Positions 1-7,988 of a stretch of 64,000 nucleotides of DNA are shown piece after piece. Below the pieces are notes generated by a model. It was not told where the DNA came from and searched no databases. It was given only the letters and a program-made list of their open reading frames with translations. The position numbers and the translations under genes were made by a program. This stretch comes from Ascidiaceihabitans sp034111945. Its GTDB lineage: Bacteria; Pseudomonadota; Alphaproteobacteria; Rhodobacterales; Rhodobacteraceae. The number at the start of each line of letters is the position of its first letter. Position 1 is the stretch's first letter. The stretch is from assembly GCA_047626725.1 (NCBI GenBank), contig JBLHSG010000001.1, forward strand, positions 124,001 through 188,000, read 5' to 3'.

Positions 1-576
1 ATAAAGTGAGGCAATCAACAGCGCCGCCATGCTGATGTTAAACGCGCGCAGGCGTGTGGTGTTGGTCAGGATGCGCGCCATTTGTTGGCCCAGAACCGTC
101 CACAGGCTGACACAGGGCAGGTTGATTGCGCCAAAAACAGCTGCCACGATCAGAATGGAAACCAGCGCGGTGTCAGGGGTATAAACGGTGACGGCGGTGA
201 TCGCCATTGTCCACGCTTTGGGATTGACCCATTGGAACGATGCGGCCTGCAAAAAGGTCATGGGCGTGCCAGTTTGATCGCCTTTTGCCGCAGGGGCCGC
301 GGTGGCGATTTTCCAGGCAAGGTACAGCATGTAGATCACCGAAACGACTTTTAGGATCGTGTGCGCAATCGGATAGCTGTCAAATATTTGCGCCAATCCG
401 ATGCCAACCAAAATCACCATCAGCACAAACCCCAAACCCACACCCAGCATGTGTGGGATGGTGCGCAGAAATCCGAAATTGGCACCCGACGCCATCAGCA
501 TCAGGTTGTTTGGTCCCGGGGTGATCGAACTGGCGATGCAAAATCCGGCGAGGGCGGTAAGGAGTTGATATGTCAT
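1..576 (-). CDS. LysE family translocator (partial, C-terminus outside window)
   Basis: Inner-membrane exporter of the LysE/RhtB superfamily, which exports amino acids or related small molecules by proton exchange. From the ATG at 576 the frame is open for 192 codons to the window edge. The family signature TPGPNN lies at residues 19-24 in the first membrane segment, and several further hydrophobic segments follow. The gene is divergent from an Lrp-type regulator starting 73 bp away, the arrangement in which Lrp/AsnC proteins often control amino-acid exporters. The substrate cannot be inferred. The missing 3' end is due only to the window boundary. Confidence 0.85.
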   Translation of the reverse strand, partial: MTYQLLTALAGFCIASSITPGPNNLMLMASGANFGFLRTIPHMLGVGLGFVLMVILVGIGLAQIFDSYPIAHTILKVVSVIYMLYLAWKIATAAPAAKGDQTGTPMTFLQAASFQWVNPKAWTMAITAVTVYTPDTALVSILIVAAVFGAINLPCVSLWTVLGQQMARILTNTTRLRAFNISMAALLIASLY

Positions 577-578
577 GA

Positions 579-616
579 CGCAATTTTTCGCGCAAAGACG
601 ACGCTATGAAATTGCG
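579..616. promoter_or_regulatory. inverted repeat between lysE-type gene and lrp, candidate operator
   Basis: Perfect 8-bp inverted repeat: CGCAATTT at 579-586 and AAATTGCG at 609-616, with a 22-bp spacer, in the short divergent promoter region. Lrp/AsnC proteins bind such dyads. Assignment to the adjacent regulator is inference from position. Confidence 0.35.
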
Positions 617-649
617 AACTGCATCGGATTGACGTATATTTCACAACAT

Positions 650-1102
650 ATGACCAAGTTAGATCAAATAAACGAGCGGATATTGCGTGAGCTGACCCGC
701 GATGGCCGCGTGAGCAACCTAGAACTGGCAGATCGGGTGGGCTTGTCCCCCTCGGCCTGTTTGCGTCGGGTTCAGGAAATGGAACGTTCCGGTTTGATCA
801 CGGGCTATCGTGTGGTGCTGGATCGGTCTGCCATGGGGATCGGGTTTGTCGCCTATATTGGCGTTGGCCTGCGCGATCATTCAAAAGCCAGCCAAGAGGC
901 GTTTGAACGCGCGATGGACCGTGCCGTGGATGTGCGCGAGTGCCACAATATCACAGGCACTATCGAATATTTGCTGCGTGTCGAATGCGCGGACATGCCC
1001 AGCTACAAGGCGTTTCACACGGATTTGTTGGGCGCGTTGCCGCAAGTGAACGGCATCACGTCCTATGTTGTTATGGGGTCGCCCAAGGACGAACGCGGCT
1101 AG
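650..1102 (+). CDS. Lrp/AsnC family transcriptional regulator
   Basis: DNA-binding regulator of 150 residues, the usual Lrp/AsnC length. It has an N-terminal helix-turn-helix (about residues 22-42, with the LSPSACLRRV recognition helix) and a C-terminal ligand-binding RAM domain. The frame is open upstream to 575, but the ATG at 650 gives the canonical Lrp start (MTKLDQINERIL), and the longer version would overlap the lysE start. It is divergent from the LysE exporter and probably regulates it, as ArgP- or Lrp-type proteins do elsewhere. Which amino acid it senses is unknown. Confidence 0.92.
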   Translation: MTKLDQINERILRELTRDGRVSNLELADRVGLSPSACLRRVQEMERSGLITGYRVVLDRSAMGIGFVAYIGVGLRDHSKASQEAFERAMDRAVDVRECHNITGTIEYLLRVECADMPSYKAFHTDLLGALPQVNGITSYVVMGSPKDERG

Positions 1103-1103
1103 A

Positions 1104-1562
1104 TTACTTTACCGCAGCAGCTGCGATTGTCGCAAAAATCCCGTCCATCTCAGACGCCAAAGCTGTCAGCTCATCGCCGCCATCGTAGGGTGCAAAAACA
1201 AAGCTGGGCGTTTTGTAAGACAGTGTCGCGGTGCCGTCTTTGTTTTCGGTGACGTACATGCGCACTGGCGCTTCGATCATCGCGGCTGTCGACAGGCCAA
1301 GGATTTTAACCGCAAAGACGTTGTTGAAAACGCCAATGACGCGGTTGCCCGGAATGGTCACGCCACGGTTTTTGGCAGCGCCTGTTGGGCCTGCTTCGGT
1401 CACGACACCCATTTTGTTGGCTTTGACCGCAGCCTTGGTGTCGTTGATCAGCTGTTGATAGGCCTTGTCGGATGTGTGGATTTCCCAACCATCGCGCGGG
1501 GTCAGGTCGTCTGCCATAGCAGGCATCGCAAAGGTGATAAGAAACAGGATCAGAAAACGCAT
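1104..1562 (-). CDS. DUF302 domain protein, secreted
   Basis: Protein of 152 residues with a signal peptide (hydrophobic residues 3-17, cleavage probably after AMA). The rest matches the DUF302 fold: conserved GVTIPGNRVIGVFNN and a C-terminal region around the SYKTPSFVFAPY motif. DUF302 proteins are small periplasmic or cytoplasmic proteins with no settled function, sometimes linked to redox or thioredoxin-like processes. It ends one base after the convergent Lrp gene stops. Family assignment is fairly sure; function is unknown. Confidence 0.8.
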   Translation of the reverse strand: MRFLILFLITFAMPAMADDLTPRDGWEIHTSDKAYQQLINDTKAAVKANKMGVVTEAGPTGAAKNRGVTIPGNRVIGVFNNVFAVKILGLSTAAMIEAPVRMYVTENKDGTATLSYKTPSFVFAPYDGGDELTALASEMDGIFATIAAAAVK

Positions 1563-1635
1563 TGGAGCCTCGCACTGTTGATTGTGAAGGCCCCATTCAG
1601 CCGGACATGCCCGGCAATATCAAGTCACGTAAGCG

Positions 1636-2592
1636 TTAGCCGGTGATCATGGCGTGTTGTCGCACAATGACTTCGGCCTGTTTGATGGATGCGATGTCGA
1701 CCAGACGGCCTTTGTAGACGGTCGCGCCTTCGCCGCTGGCTTTGGCTGCTTCCATGGCGGCGATGATTTCGCGGGCTTCTGCCACGGCTTCATCAGACGG
1801 GGTGAATACCTCGTTTGCGGTCGCGATTTGCTTGGGGTGGATGGCCCATTTGCCGACCATGCCAAGGGTGGCAGACCGGCGTGCTTGGGCGCGGAAACCG
1901 TCGTCGTCGGAAAAATCACCAAACGGGCCGTCGACCGGCAAAATACCGTGCGTGCGGCAGGCGGCAACAATCGCGGTTTGGGCCCAGTGCCACGGATCGG
2001 ACCAGTGTTTTTGACCCTCGTGCAGCATGTAGTAGTTGACCTGCGTGCCGCCGATGCCTGTCGTTTGCATCCCCATCGAGGCTGCGAAATCAGCGGCGCC
2101 CAATGACATCGCTTCTAAACGGGGCGAGGACGCGGCGATTTCTTCGACGTGAGCGATGCCGGCGGCGGATTCGATGATGACTTCGAAAGCGATTGGTTTC
2201 GTGCGGCCCTTGGCGCGTTCAATTGCGGTAACCAGCGCGTCGACGGCATAGACATCTGCGGCGCATCCGACCTTGGGGATCATGATCTGGTCCAGACGGT
2301 CTGACGCGTTTTCAAGCAGGTCGACCACATCGCGATACCAGTACGGGGTGTCGAGGCTGTTGATCCGCACCGACAGGGTTTTGGTGCCCCAGTCGATTGT
2401 GTTGATTGCCTCGATCACGTTCTGGCGCGCGATGTCTTTGTCGCTGGGGGCCACGGAATCTTCGAGGTCCAGATTGATCACATCCGCCGCAGAGGCCGCC
2501 ATTTTCGCGAACAGCTTGGTGTTGGATCCAGGTCCGAACAACTGGCAGCGATTTGGGCGGGCAGGGGGCGTTGGCTGAAGGCGGAAGCTCAT
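1636..2592 (-). CDS. mcl1: L-malyl-CoA/beta-methylmalyl-CoA lyase
   Basis: Mg-dependent lyase of the HpcH/CitE family, 318 residues, the same length as Mcl1 of Rhodobacter sphaeroides. It cleaves beta-methylmalyl-CoA to glyoxylate and propionyl-CoA, and can condense acetyl-CoA with glyoxylate to malyl-CoA, in the ethylmalonyl-CoA route for acetate assimilation. Visible residues are the NLDLEDSVAP motif (about 40-49), VRIN with Arg77, the metal ligand Glu142 in FEVIIES and Asp169 in LGAADF. The ATG at 2592 gives the conserved start MSFRLQP behind a GAAAGG ribosome site; a longer frame from 2625 is less likely. It is divergent from dgcN. Confidence 0.93.
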   Translation of the reverse strand: MSFRLQPTPPARPNRCQLFGPGSNTKLFAKMAASAADVINLDLEDSVAPSDKDIARQNVIEAINTIDWGTKTLSVRINSLDTPYWYRDVVDLLENASDRLDQIMIPKVGCAADVYAVDALVTAIERAKGRTKPIAFEVIIESAAGIAHVEEIAASSPRLEAMSLGAADFAASMGMQTTGIGGTQVNYYMLHEGQKHWSDPWHWAQTAIVAACRTHGILPVDGPFGDFSDDDGFRAQARRSATLGMVGKWAIHPKQIATANEVFTPSDEAVAEAREIIAAMEAAKASGEGATVYKGRLVDIASIKQAEVIVRQHAMITG

Positions 2593-2880
2593 GAATGGAC
2601 CTTTCGAAGGCAAAGGGAGGCGCAATAAAGTTGCGGGTTATCTGGTGTGAATGGCTATTTAATTGCGCAGGCGCGCGCAAGGCGTATTTTGCAGGTGCAG
2701 CATTCCGGTTTGACGCTGAGGTGAATCGGTCGTTGGCTGGTTGCACGCACGATTCTTGTGGCATAATCAGATTACGCGCTGGTTTCGTGCTCAGATTCTG
2801 AAACACGCACGCGGATAGCGATGGATTTGCGCGCAGAATCGCTGAAATTGACGGTAACATTGCATTTGGGGACCACAGCT
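2593..2880. promoter_or_regulatory. divergent promoter region mcl1 / dgcN
   Basis: A 288-bp gene-free stretch between two diverging genes. It must carry both promoters. A CATAAT hexamer at about 2761-2766 could be a -10 element for the dgcN side. No strong palindrome, riboswitch or small gene was recognised. Confidence 0.4.
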
Positions 2881-3882
2881 ATGATCAAAACACCTTACCT
2901 CCTGTTCTTGGGCGACGTGCCTGACCAATTGTCGGCCAAAGTTGCGCAAGGCATCAAAGACTGGCGCCCTGATAACGCAGTTGGTCAATTGCGCATGGAA
3001 GGCTGCAAAGCTGACGTAGGTTTGACCGACATGACGCTGGCACACGCCAAAGCCATGGGCGCAAAAACACTGGTGCTGGGTGTGGCGAACCGCGGTGGAT
3101 ATATTTCTGACGCATGGAAAGAAGTGCTGATCGCAGCGCTGACCATGGGCTATGACCTTGCATCCGGCTTGCACAACTTGCTGCGCGACGAACCTGATCT
3201 GGTCGAATTGGCCGAAGAAAAGGGCCGCAAACTGCACGACGTGCGCGTGCCAAGCGTTGATTACCCAATCGCAACTGGCGTGAAACGCAGCGGCAAACGC
3301 GTGCTGGCTGTGGGCACGGATTGTTCTGTAGGCAAGATGTACACAGCATTGGCGCTGGACGAATCGATGCGCGCCAAAGGCATGAAATCGACGTTCCGTG
3401 CCACGGGTCAAACTGGTATATTGATCACCGGCGACGGCGTGCCATTGGACGCGGTTGTGGCCGATTTCATGGCCGGTTCGATTGAATATCTGACACCTGC
3501 GAATGACGACGATCACTGGGACATCATCGAAGGACAAGGCAGCCTGATGCACGTGTCCTATTCCGGTGTGACCTTGGCTTTGGTCCACGGCGGTCAGCCC
3601 GATGCGTTGATCCTGTGTCACGAACCAACCCGCAAACACATGCGCGGTCTGCCGGATTACGCGGTGCCAACGATGCAGCAAATCGCCGACGTGGCCTTGC
3701 CATTGGCGCGTGTCGGGAATCCGGCCTGTCAGATTGTCGGGATTTCGGTGAACACGCAGCATTTGTCCGAGGACGAAGCGGTGGCGTATCTGGCCAAGGT
3801 CGAGGCCGAGATGGGCTTGCCCGCAGTTGATCCGTTCCGTCATGGTGCTGATCGTTTGGCAGATGCAATCGCGGCACTGTAG
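2881..3882 (+). CDS. dgcN: D-glutamate N-acetyltransferase DgcN (DUF1611)
   Basis: DUF1611 protein of 333 residues. In marine bacteria DgcN acetylates D-glutamate to N-acetyl-D-glutamate, the first step of D-glutamate breakdown. The sequence has an N-terminal Rossmann-like half with VLGVANRGG near residue 70 and a P-loop at about residues 145-155 (GTDCSVGKMYT). The start is the ATG at 2881, because the extension to 2821 is not family-like. It is followed 48 bp later by dgcA and then dat, so the three read as one operon. Family and neighbour agree; the acetyl-transfer role is transferred from characterised homologues. Confidence 0.88.
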   Translation: MIKTPYLLFLGDVPDQLSAKVAQGIKDWRPDNAVGQLRMEGCKADVGLTDMTLAHAKAMGAKTLVLGVANRGGYISDAWKEVLIAALTMGYDLASGLHNLLRDEPDLVELAEEKGRKLHDVRVPSVDYPIATGVKRSGKRVLAVGTDCSVGKMYTALALDESMRAKGMKSTFRATGQTGILITGDGVPLDAVVADFMAGSIEYLTPANDDDHWDIIEGQGSLMHVSYSGVTLALVHGGQPDALILCHEPTRKHMRGLPDYAVPTMQQIADVALPLARVGNPACQIVGISVNTQHLSEDEAVAYLAKVEAEMGLPAVDPFRHGADRLADAIAAL

Positions 3883-3930
3883 GCGGTTTGTAAATGATGA
3901 TTGTTTTGATCAGAACAGATGGGTGGACCG

Positions 3931-4896
3931 ATGCGCATTGATGTAACGCACGACGTTTTCAAACTGGCGCAGGTGTTCACCATCGCGCGTGGGTCGCGGA
4001 CCGAAGCCAAGGTGCTGACCGTGCATTTGGACGATGGCGCGTACAAAGGCTGGGGCGAATGCGTGCCCTACGCCCGCTACGGCGAAAGCATGGAAAGCGT
4101 CACAGACCAGATCGCCGGATTGCCAAACGACGTCACTCGCGAGGCGCTGTACGAATTGTTGCCTGCCGGTGCGGCGCGCAATGCAGTTGATTGTGCGTTG
4201 TGGGATCTTGAGGCCAAGCGTTTGGGCAAACGGGTTTGGCAACTGGCGGGGCTAAAGGCACCGGGCCCGGAAATCACCGCCTACACGTTGTCGCTGGACA
4301 CGCCAGACGCCATGCGCGCGCAGGCGGTGGAACATGCGTTTCGCCCGTTGCTGAAAATCAAACTGGGCACGCCCGACGACATGCCCCGGCTTGAAGCCGT
4401 GCGTGCTGGTGCGCCGAAATCAAAGATCATCGTTGATGCAAACGAAGGGTGGACGGCCGAGGTTTACGCAGATCTGGCCCCGCATCTGGTGGGCTTGGGT
4501 GTCGAATTGGTTGAACAACCGCTGCCTGCGGGCGAAGATCACGCGCTGCTGGGCATGCAACGTCCTGTGCCTGTGTGCGCCGACGAAAGCTGCCATGACC
4601 GTGAAAGCCTTGCCGATCTAAAAGGCAAATACGACGTCATCAATATCAAGCTGGATAAGACCGGCGGTTTGACCGAAGCATTGGCCCTGCGCGAAGCCGC
4701 TGTGGCCCAAGGATACGGCGTGATGGTCGGGTGCATGATCGGCTCGTCCCTTGCGATGGCCCCTGCGACTTTGGTGGCGCAAGGCGTCGGAATTGTTGAC
4801 CTTGACGGGCCACTGTTACTGGCCGAAGACCGCGACCAGCCTTTGACATTTGACGCAGCCGGTGTGCATCCGCCTGTGTCCGCACTTTGGGGATAA
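3931..4896 (+). CDS. dgcA: N-acetyl-D-glutamate racemase DgcA (enolase superfamily)
   Basis: Enolase-superfamily enzyme of 321 residues in the dipeptide epimerase/MLE group. Paired with DgcN it racemises N-acetyl-D-glutamate to N-acetyl-L-glutamate. Superfamily residues are all visible: general base pair K142-I-K144, metal ligands Asp169 (VDAN), Glu195 (VEQPLP) and Asp218 (ADES), and the second catalytic Lys240 (NIKLDK). The ATG at 3931 is preferred over one 12 bp upstream because MRIDVTHDVF matches the family start. L-Ala-D/L-Glu epimerase is the alternative assignment, but the adjacent dgcN favours DgcA. The stop is six bases from dat. Confidence 0.87.
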   Translation: MRIDVTHDVFKLAQVFTIARGSRTEAKVLTVHLDDGAYKGWGECVPYARYGESMESVTDQIAGLPNDVTREALYELLPAGAARNAVDCALWDLEAKRLGKRVWQLAGLKAPGPEITAYTLSLDTPDAMRAQAVEHAFRPLLKIKLGTPDDMPRLEAVRAGAPKSKIIVDANEGWTAEVYADLAPHLVGLGVELVEQPLPAGEDHALLGMQRPVPVCADESCHDRESLADLKGKYDVINIKLDKTGGLTEALALREAAVAQGYGVMVGCMIGSSLAMAPATLVAQGVGIVDLDGPLLLAEDRDQPLTFDAAGVHPPVSALWG

Positions 4897-4901
4897 AAAC
4901 G

Positions 4902-5762
4902 ATGCGTACTGTATATTTGAATGGCGAATACCTACCCGAAAACGAAGCCAAGGTTTCGATCTTTGATCGTGGTTTTTTGATGGCTGACGGGGTGTACGAA
5001 GTCACCAGCGTGCTGGATGGCAAGCTGGTCGATTTTGACGGCCACGCGATCCGGTTGGACCGGTCATTGACGGAACTGGGCATGAAAAACCCGATCTCGA
5101 AAGACGATCTGTTGGCGGTGCACCGTGAACTGGTCGCCAAGAATGAAATCGTTGATGGTGGTGTGTATTTGCAGATCACGCGCGGCGCGCCTGCGGATCG
5201 TGATTTTGTGTTTCCTGATCCTGAAACCACGCCTTGTACCGTTGTTTTGTTTACCCAGTCCAAGCCCGGAATTACCGAAGGGCCTGCGTCTAAATCAGGG
5301 ATCAAAGTGATCTCGATTGCGGATGAACGTTGGGGGCGTCGCGACATTAAAACGGTCCAGCTTTTGTACCCGTCGATGGGTAAAATGATGGCAAAGGCAG
5401 CGGGCTGCGATGATGCGTGGATGGTTGAGGACGGTCACGTGACCGAAGGCACATCCAACAACGCCTACATCGTCAAAGGCAACAAAATCATCACGCGCGG
5501 ATTGTCCAACGACATCCTGCACGGGATCACGCGTGCGGCTGTTTTGCGGTTCGCTCAAGAGGCGCAGATGGAAGTCGAAGAACGCCTGTTCACCATCGAA
5601 GAAGCCCAAGGCGCGGACGAGGCATTCATCACGTCTGCGACCATGTTCGTGAACGGTGTTGTCGAAATCGACGGCGCGCAAATCGGTGACGGAACACCGG
5701 GCAACGTATCAAAACGCTTGCGCGAAATCTATCTGGACGAAAGCCGCAAGGTCGCGATCTAG
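4902..5762 (+). CDS. dat: D-amino-acid transaminase
   Basis: Fold-type IV PLP enzyme of 286 residues. D-amino-acid transaminase moves the amino group between D-alanine and 2-oxoglutarate, giving pyruvate and D-glutamate. Lys150 in RRDIKTVQLL is the Schiff-base lysine, and EGTSNN (182-187) is the cofactor-binding motif; FDRGFLMADGVYEV near residue 21 is typical of the group. An in-frame TTG at 4887 lies inside dgcA, so the ATG at 4902 is chosen. It is the last gene of dgcN-dgcA-dat. Its D-glutamate product is the DgcN substrate, which supports one pathway. A branched-chain transaminase is less likely in this context. Confidence 0.9.
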   Translation: MRTVYLNGEYLPENEAKVSIFDRGFLMADGVYEVTSVLDGKLVDFDGHAIRLDRSLTELGMKNPISKDDLLAVHRELVAKNEIVDGGVYLQITRGAPADRDFVFPDPETTPCTVVLFTQSKPGITEGPASKSGIKVISIADERWGRRDIKTVQLLYPSMGKMMAKAAGCDDAWMVEDGHVTEGTSNNAYIVKGNKIITRGLSNDILHGITRAAVLRFAQEAQMEVEERLFTIEEAQGADEAFITSATMFVNGVVEIDGAQIGDGTPGNVSKRLREIYLDESRKVAI

Positions 5763-5809
5763 GTTAGCAAAACCTCGTGGCGGATTAGAAACAGTCCGCC
5801 ATGGGGCCT

Positions 5810-6709
5810 TTAGGTGAGCACCACCGCGACATTGATATTGCCGATATCGTTGGGGCCAAGATTGGCCAGTGTCGCCACCAACCGATTGCCCAACAGCACA
5901 TCCACACCATTACCCGCACTGCGCAACGTGACCCGCAAATCTTGCGAAGTTGGATCGACGGGGTTCTGAACGTACAAAACCAATTCCTCGGTTGTCGGGT
6001 CCAAATCTGTGATCGTGACCTCGTCTTCGTCGCGGTCCAGCGATACACCAATTCCGAATTGATCGACGCCCGCGCCGCCTGTGAATTCGTCGCCGTCATC
6101 GCCGTTTAGCGTGTCGTTTCCAAAGCCGCCGTGCAGGGTGTCGCTTTTGCCCAAGTCAGCGTTGGTGCCGCGCTGGGCAAATGGATCGTCATCGCCGCTA
6201 AACAGGAAATCGTTTCCGAGGTCACCGCGTAAAACATTGCTGCCGTGATAGTCGCGAATGACATCATCGCCCGCGCCGCCACGTACAAAATCGTCACCTT
6301 CCATGTATTCAGAGTTTAGAGACGATGCGGAATAAATGTCATTGCCGTCGCCCAAAATGACACGATCATCGCCGGTGCCACCAACGGCAAAATCGTCGCC
6401 AGCCCCCGCGTTTACCGTGTCGTCGCCGGAACCTGCATCAATCGCGTCATCGCCGCCGTTGCCTTCGATTATGTCGTCGCCGCCAAAGCCCAGAATTTCG
6501 GTTCCGTTGTCGTTGCCGACCATTCTTTCGGCCGCATTGCTGCCCTCGAATGAATCGGTGCTGTTCGCGTCCTCCTGGACCAACGCAAGGTCGGTTTCGG
6601 CAGGTACTGGGGTGCCTTGTTCGGCTGCATCTAATGAATCATCGTCATCAAAAACGCTCATGATCAGGCCGATGCCCAAGGCGACAGGAATAAGTACAAG
6701 TGCTAACAT
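5810..6709 (-). CDS. RTX-repeat calcium-binding protein with N-terminal membrane anchor
   Basis: Acidic protein of 299 residues. The first 18 residues form one hydrophobic segment, followed by an acidic linker. About residues 65-225 carry irregular glycine/aspartate nonapeptide repeats of the GGxGxDxxx type (GGDDIIEGNGGDD, GGAGDDVI, GGFGNDTL), which fold as a Ca-binding beta-roll in RTX proteins. The C-terminal part has no repeats. Unlike most RTX proteins it lacks a large catalytic or adhesive domain and looks anchored rather than exported by a type I system; no hlyBD-like genes are nearby. Its role is unknown. Confidence 0.8.
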   Translation of the reverse strand: MLALVLIPVALGIGLIMSVFDDDDSLDAAEQGTPVPAETDLALVQEDANSTDSFEGSNAAERMVGNDNGTEILGFGGDDIIEGNGGDDAIDAGSGDDTVNAGAGDDFAVGGTGDDRVILGDGNDIYSASSLNSEYMEGDDFVRGGAGDDVIRDYHGSNVLRGDLGNDFLFSGDDDPFAQRGTNADLGKSDTLHGGFGNDTLNGDDGDEFTGGAGVDQFGIGVSLDRDEDEVTITDLDPTTEELVLYVQNPVDPTSQDLRVTLRSAGNGVDVLLGNRLVATLANLGPNDIGNINVAVVLT

Positions 6710-6799
6710 TTAAACGCCTTAGGCTGTGATTGATACAAATTTTAACCAGCAGTCGTCGCGGGGCGATCAAATGTCAAACAGGCGGCACCCTTTGTAATC

Positions 6800-6831
6800 T
6801 GCGCCGCGACGATACGATGAAACGCGGCGCA
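6800..6831. terminator. strong hairpin downstream of the DUF1244 gene
   Basis: Perfect 9-bp stem TGCGCCGCG (6800-6808) and CGCGGCGCA (6823-6831) with a 14-base loop, just after the DUF1244 gene (minus strand) and before the RTX gene. There is no T-run, so it may be a mRNA 3'-end stabiliser or a Rho-associated hairpin rather than an intrinsic terminator. Confidence 0.4.
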
Positions 6832-6844
6832 TTGTTTCCGAAAT

Positions 6845-7141
6845 TCAGTCTTTGTGGCTTTGTGCAAAATCAGCCTGCTGCTGGGGGTTGGCGTCGGTCT
6901 GATGGTTTGCTTTCCACTCGGCCATGGTCATTCCGTAAAATGCCTCGCGCCCTTCGTCTTTTGACATCTCTAGACCACGTTCGTTTGCGGCCTCTTGATA
7001 CCACCGCGACAGGCAGTTCCGGCAAAACCCCGTCAGGTTCATCATGTCGATGTTTTGCACGTCTGTGCGATCTGTCATCAGGTGCTGTTGCAGGCGGCGA
7101 AAGGCGGCGGCCTGAAGTTCGATTTCGGTTTGTTTGTCCAT
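6845..7141 (-). CDS. DUF1244 domain protein
   Basis: Protein of 98 residues matching DUF1244, a small alphaproteobacterial/gammaproteobacterial family without known function. The hallmark is TDVQNIDMMNLTGFCRNCLSRWY near residues 24-46, with the CRNC cysteine pair. The ATG at 7141 has a good upstream CAGGAG and gives the family start; the frame extends upstream without support. It follows the N-formylglutamate amidohydrolase homologue by 22 bp on the same strand, so the two are probably one operon. Whether the cysteines bind metal cannot be told. Confidence 0.85.
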   Translation of the reverse strand: MDKQTEIELQAAAFRRLQQHLMTDRTDVQNIDMMNLTGFCRNCLSRWYQEAANERGLEMSKDEGREAFYGMTMAEWKANHQTDANPQQQADFAQSHKD

Positions 7142-7163
7142 AATTTTCGCTCCTGTAATTTGA

Positions 7164-7901
7164 TCAAAGATGCGCAGCCGCACGCGCAGTTTCAAGCAGC
7201 GGTGCCAGCAGTTTTGCCCATTTGATTTGATCCGCTGCGGTTTCGATCAGGTCGTTGCGGATTTCAAGCAGCACATTCGGGCGCCCGTGTTGCAGTCCGT
7301 GTTGATCCACCGCGTCGCCTGGAAAATGACCAACATAGGGTTCGTTATCGCCAATCGGGGTGGTCAGCGTCGCACGCAATCCGTCGATCATCGGGATCGC
7401 AAGGCGGGCGTCATGGGCATAGAGCACGCCAATTTCCCAAGGCCGCACCGCGCGTCCCTTTAGTTGGGGCGTAAAGCTGTGGATAGAAACGATTGCTGTA
7501 TTTGGCCGCGCGGCAAGCACACCTAACGCATCGTGATAGGGGCGATAAAAGGCGGCGATCCGACGTTGTTTTTCGACATCATCAGCGTGCCTGTTGGCGG
7601 GAATTATGGTCCCGTCATACAGCCGCATCAACAGCGTCGGGTCGTCCATGCCGCGGTTCGGATCAATCACCAGACGCGAAAAATTAGACTCGATTGCGGG
7701 GCTGTTCAGCGCCTCTGCCAACGCGCGCATTACCCCTGCTGCACCGATATCATAGGCGATGTGCCTGTTCATATCCGCGTCCGCCAAACCCAACGTGCCA
7801 CCGTTAATGCAGGGCGGGACAGTGTTGGCCGCATGATCGCAGGTCACCAGCCAATTGCCGGTGCGTTTGGTCCCGTGCGTAAAGAAAGCTGGATGTGTCA
7901 T
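7164..7901 (-). CDS. N-formylglutamate amidohydrolase family protein
   Basis: Protein of 245 residues of the N-formylglutamate amidohydrolase family, Zn-dependent hydrolases related to HutG that release glutamate from N-formylglutamate in histidine breakdown. Visible family features are VTCDHAANTVP near residue 20, NFSRLVIDPNR near 75, IVSIHSFTP near 120 and VLLEIRNDLI near the C-terminus. No other hut genes are present, so the physiological substrate is uncertain. The ATG at 7901 is used because upstream sequence is the pyk promoter region. It is co-oriented with the DUF1244 gene. Confidence 0.82.
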   Translation of the reverse strand: MTHPAFFTHGTKRTGNWLVTCDHAANTVPPCINGGTLGLADADMNRHIAYDIGAAGVMRALAEALNSPAIESNFSRLVIDPNRGMDDPTLLMRLYDGTIIPANRHADDVEKQRRIAAFYRPYHDALGVLAARPNTAIVSIHSFTPQLKGRAVRPWEIGVLYAHDARLAIPMIDGLRATLTTPIGDNEPYVGHFPGDAVDQHGLQHGRPNVLLEIRNDLIETAADQIKWAKLLAPLLETARAAAHL

Positions 7902-7917
7902 CAAATGTTTACCTGTG

Positions 7918-7977
7918 TTGTTGCAGGTGTAGGCGAGTTGCGTCTGAAAGGGAATTGCGCGATAAAGCCTGCAACAA
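7918..7977. promoter_or_regulatory. 10-bp inverted repeat in pyk divergent promoter region
   Basis: TTGTTGCAGG (7918-7927) and CCTGCAACAA (7968-7977) form an exact 10-bp inverted repeat with 40 bp between the arms. It lies between the amidohydrolase and pyk starts. It could be a two-site operator or a cruciform; no known regulator is assigned. Confidence 0.3.
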
Positions 7978-7988
7978 TTTACCCGCTT

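Noticed and set aside
1065..1646. Plus-strand frame of 193 codons overlapping DUF302
   Set aside because: Overlaps the DUF302 gene on the other strand, which has a signal peptide and domain match; this frame has no family.
2791..3843. A 350-codon open frame antisense to dgcN
   Set aside because: It is the shadow of dgcN, has skewed His/Gln/Arg composition and no recognisable family. dgcN has a P-loop, a family match and a fitting operon.
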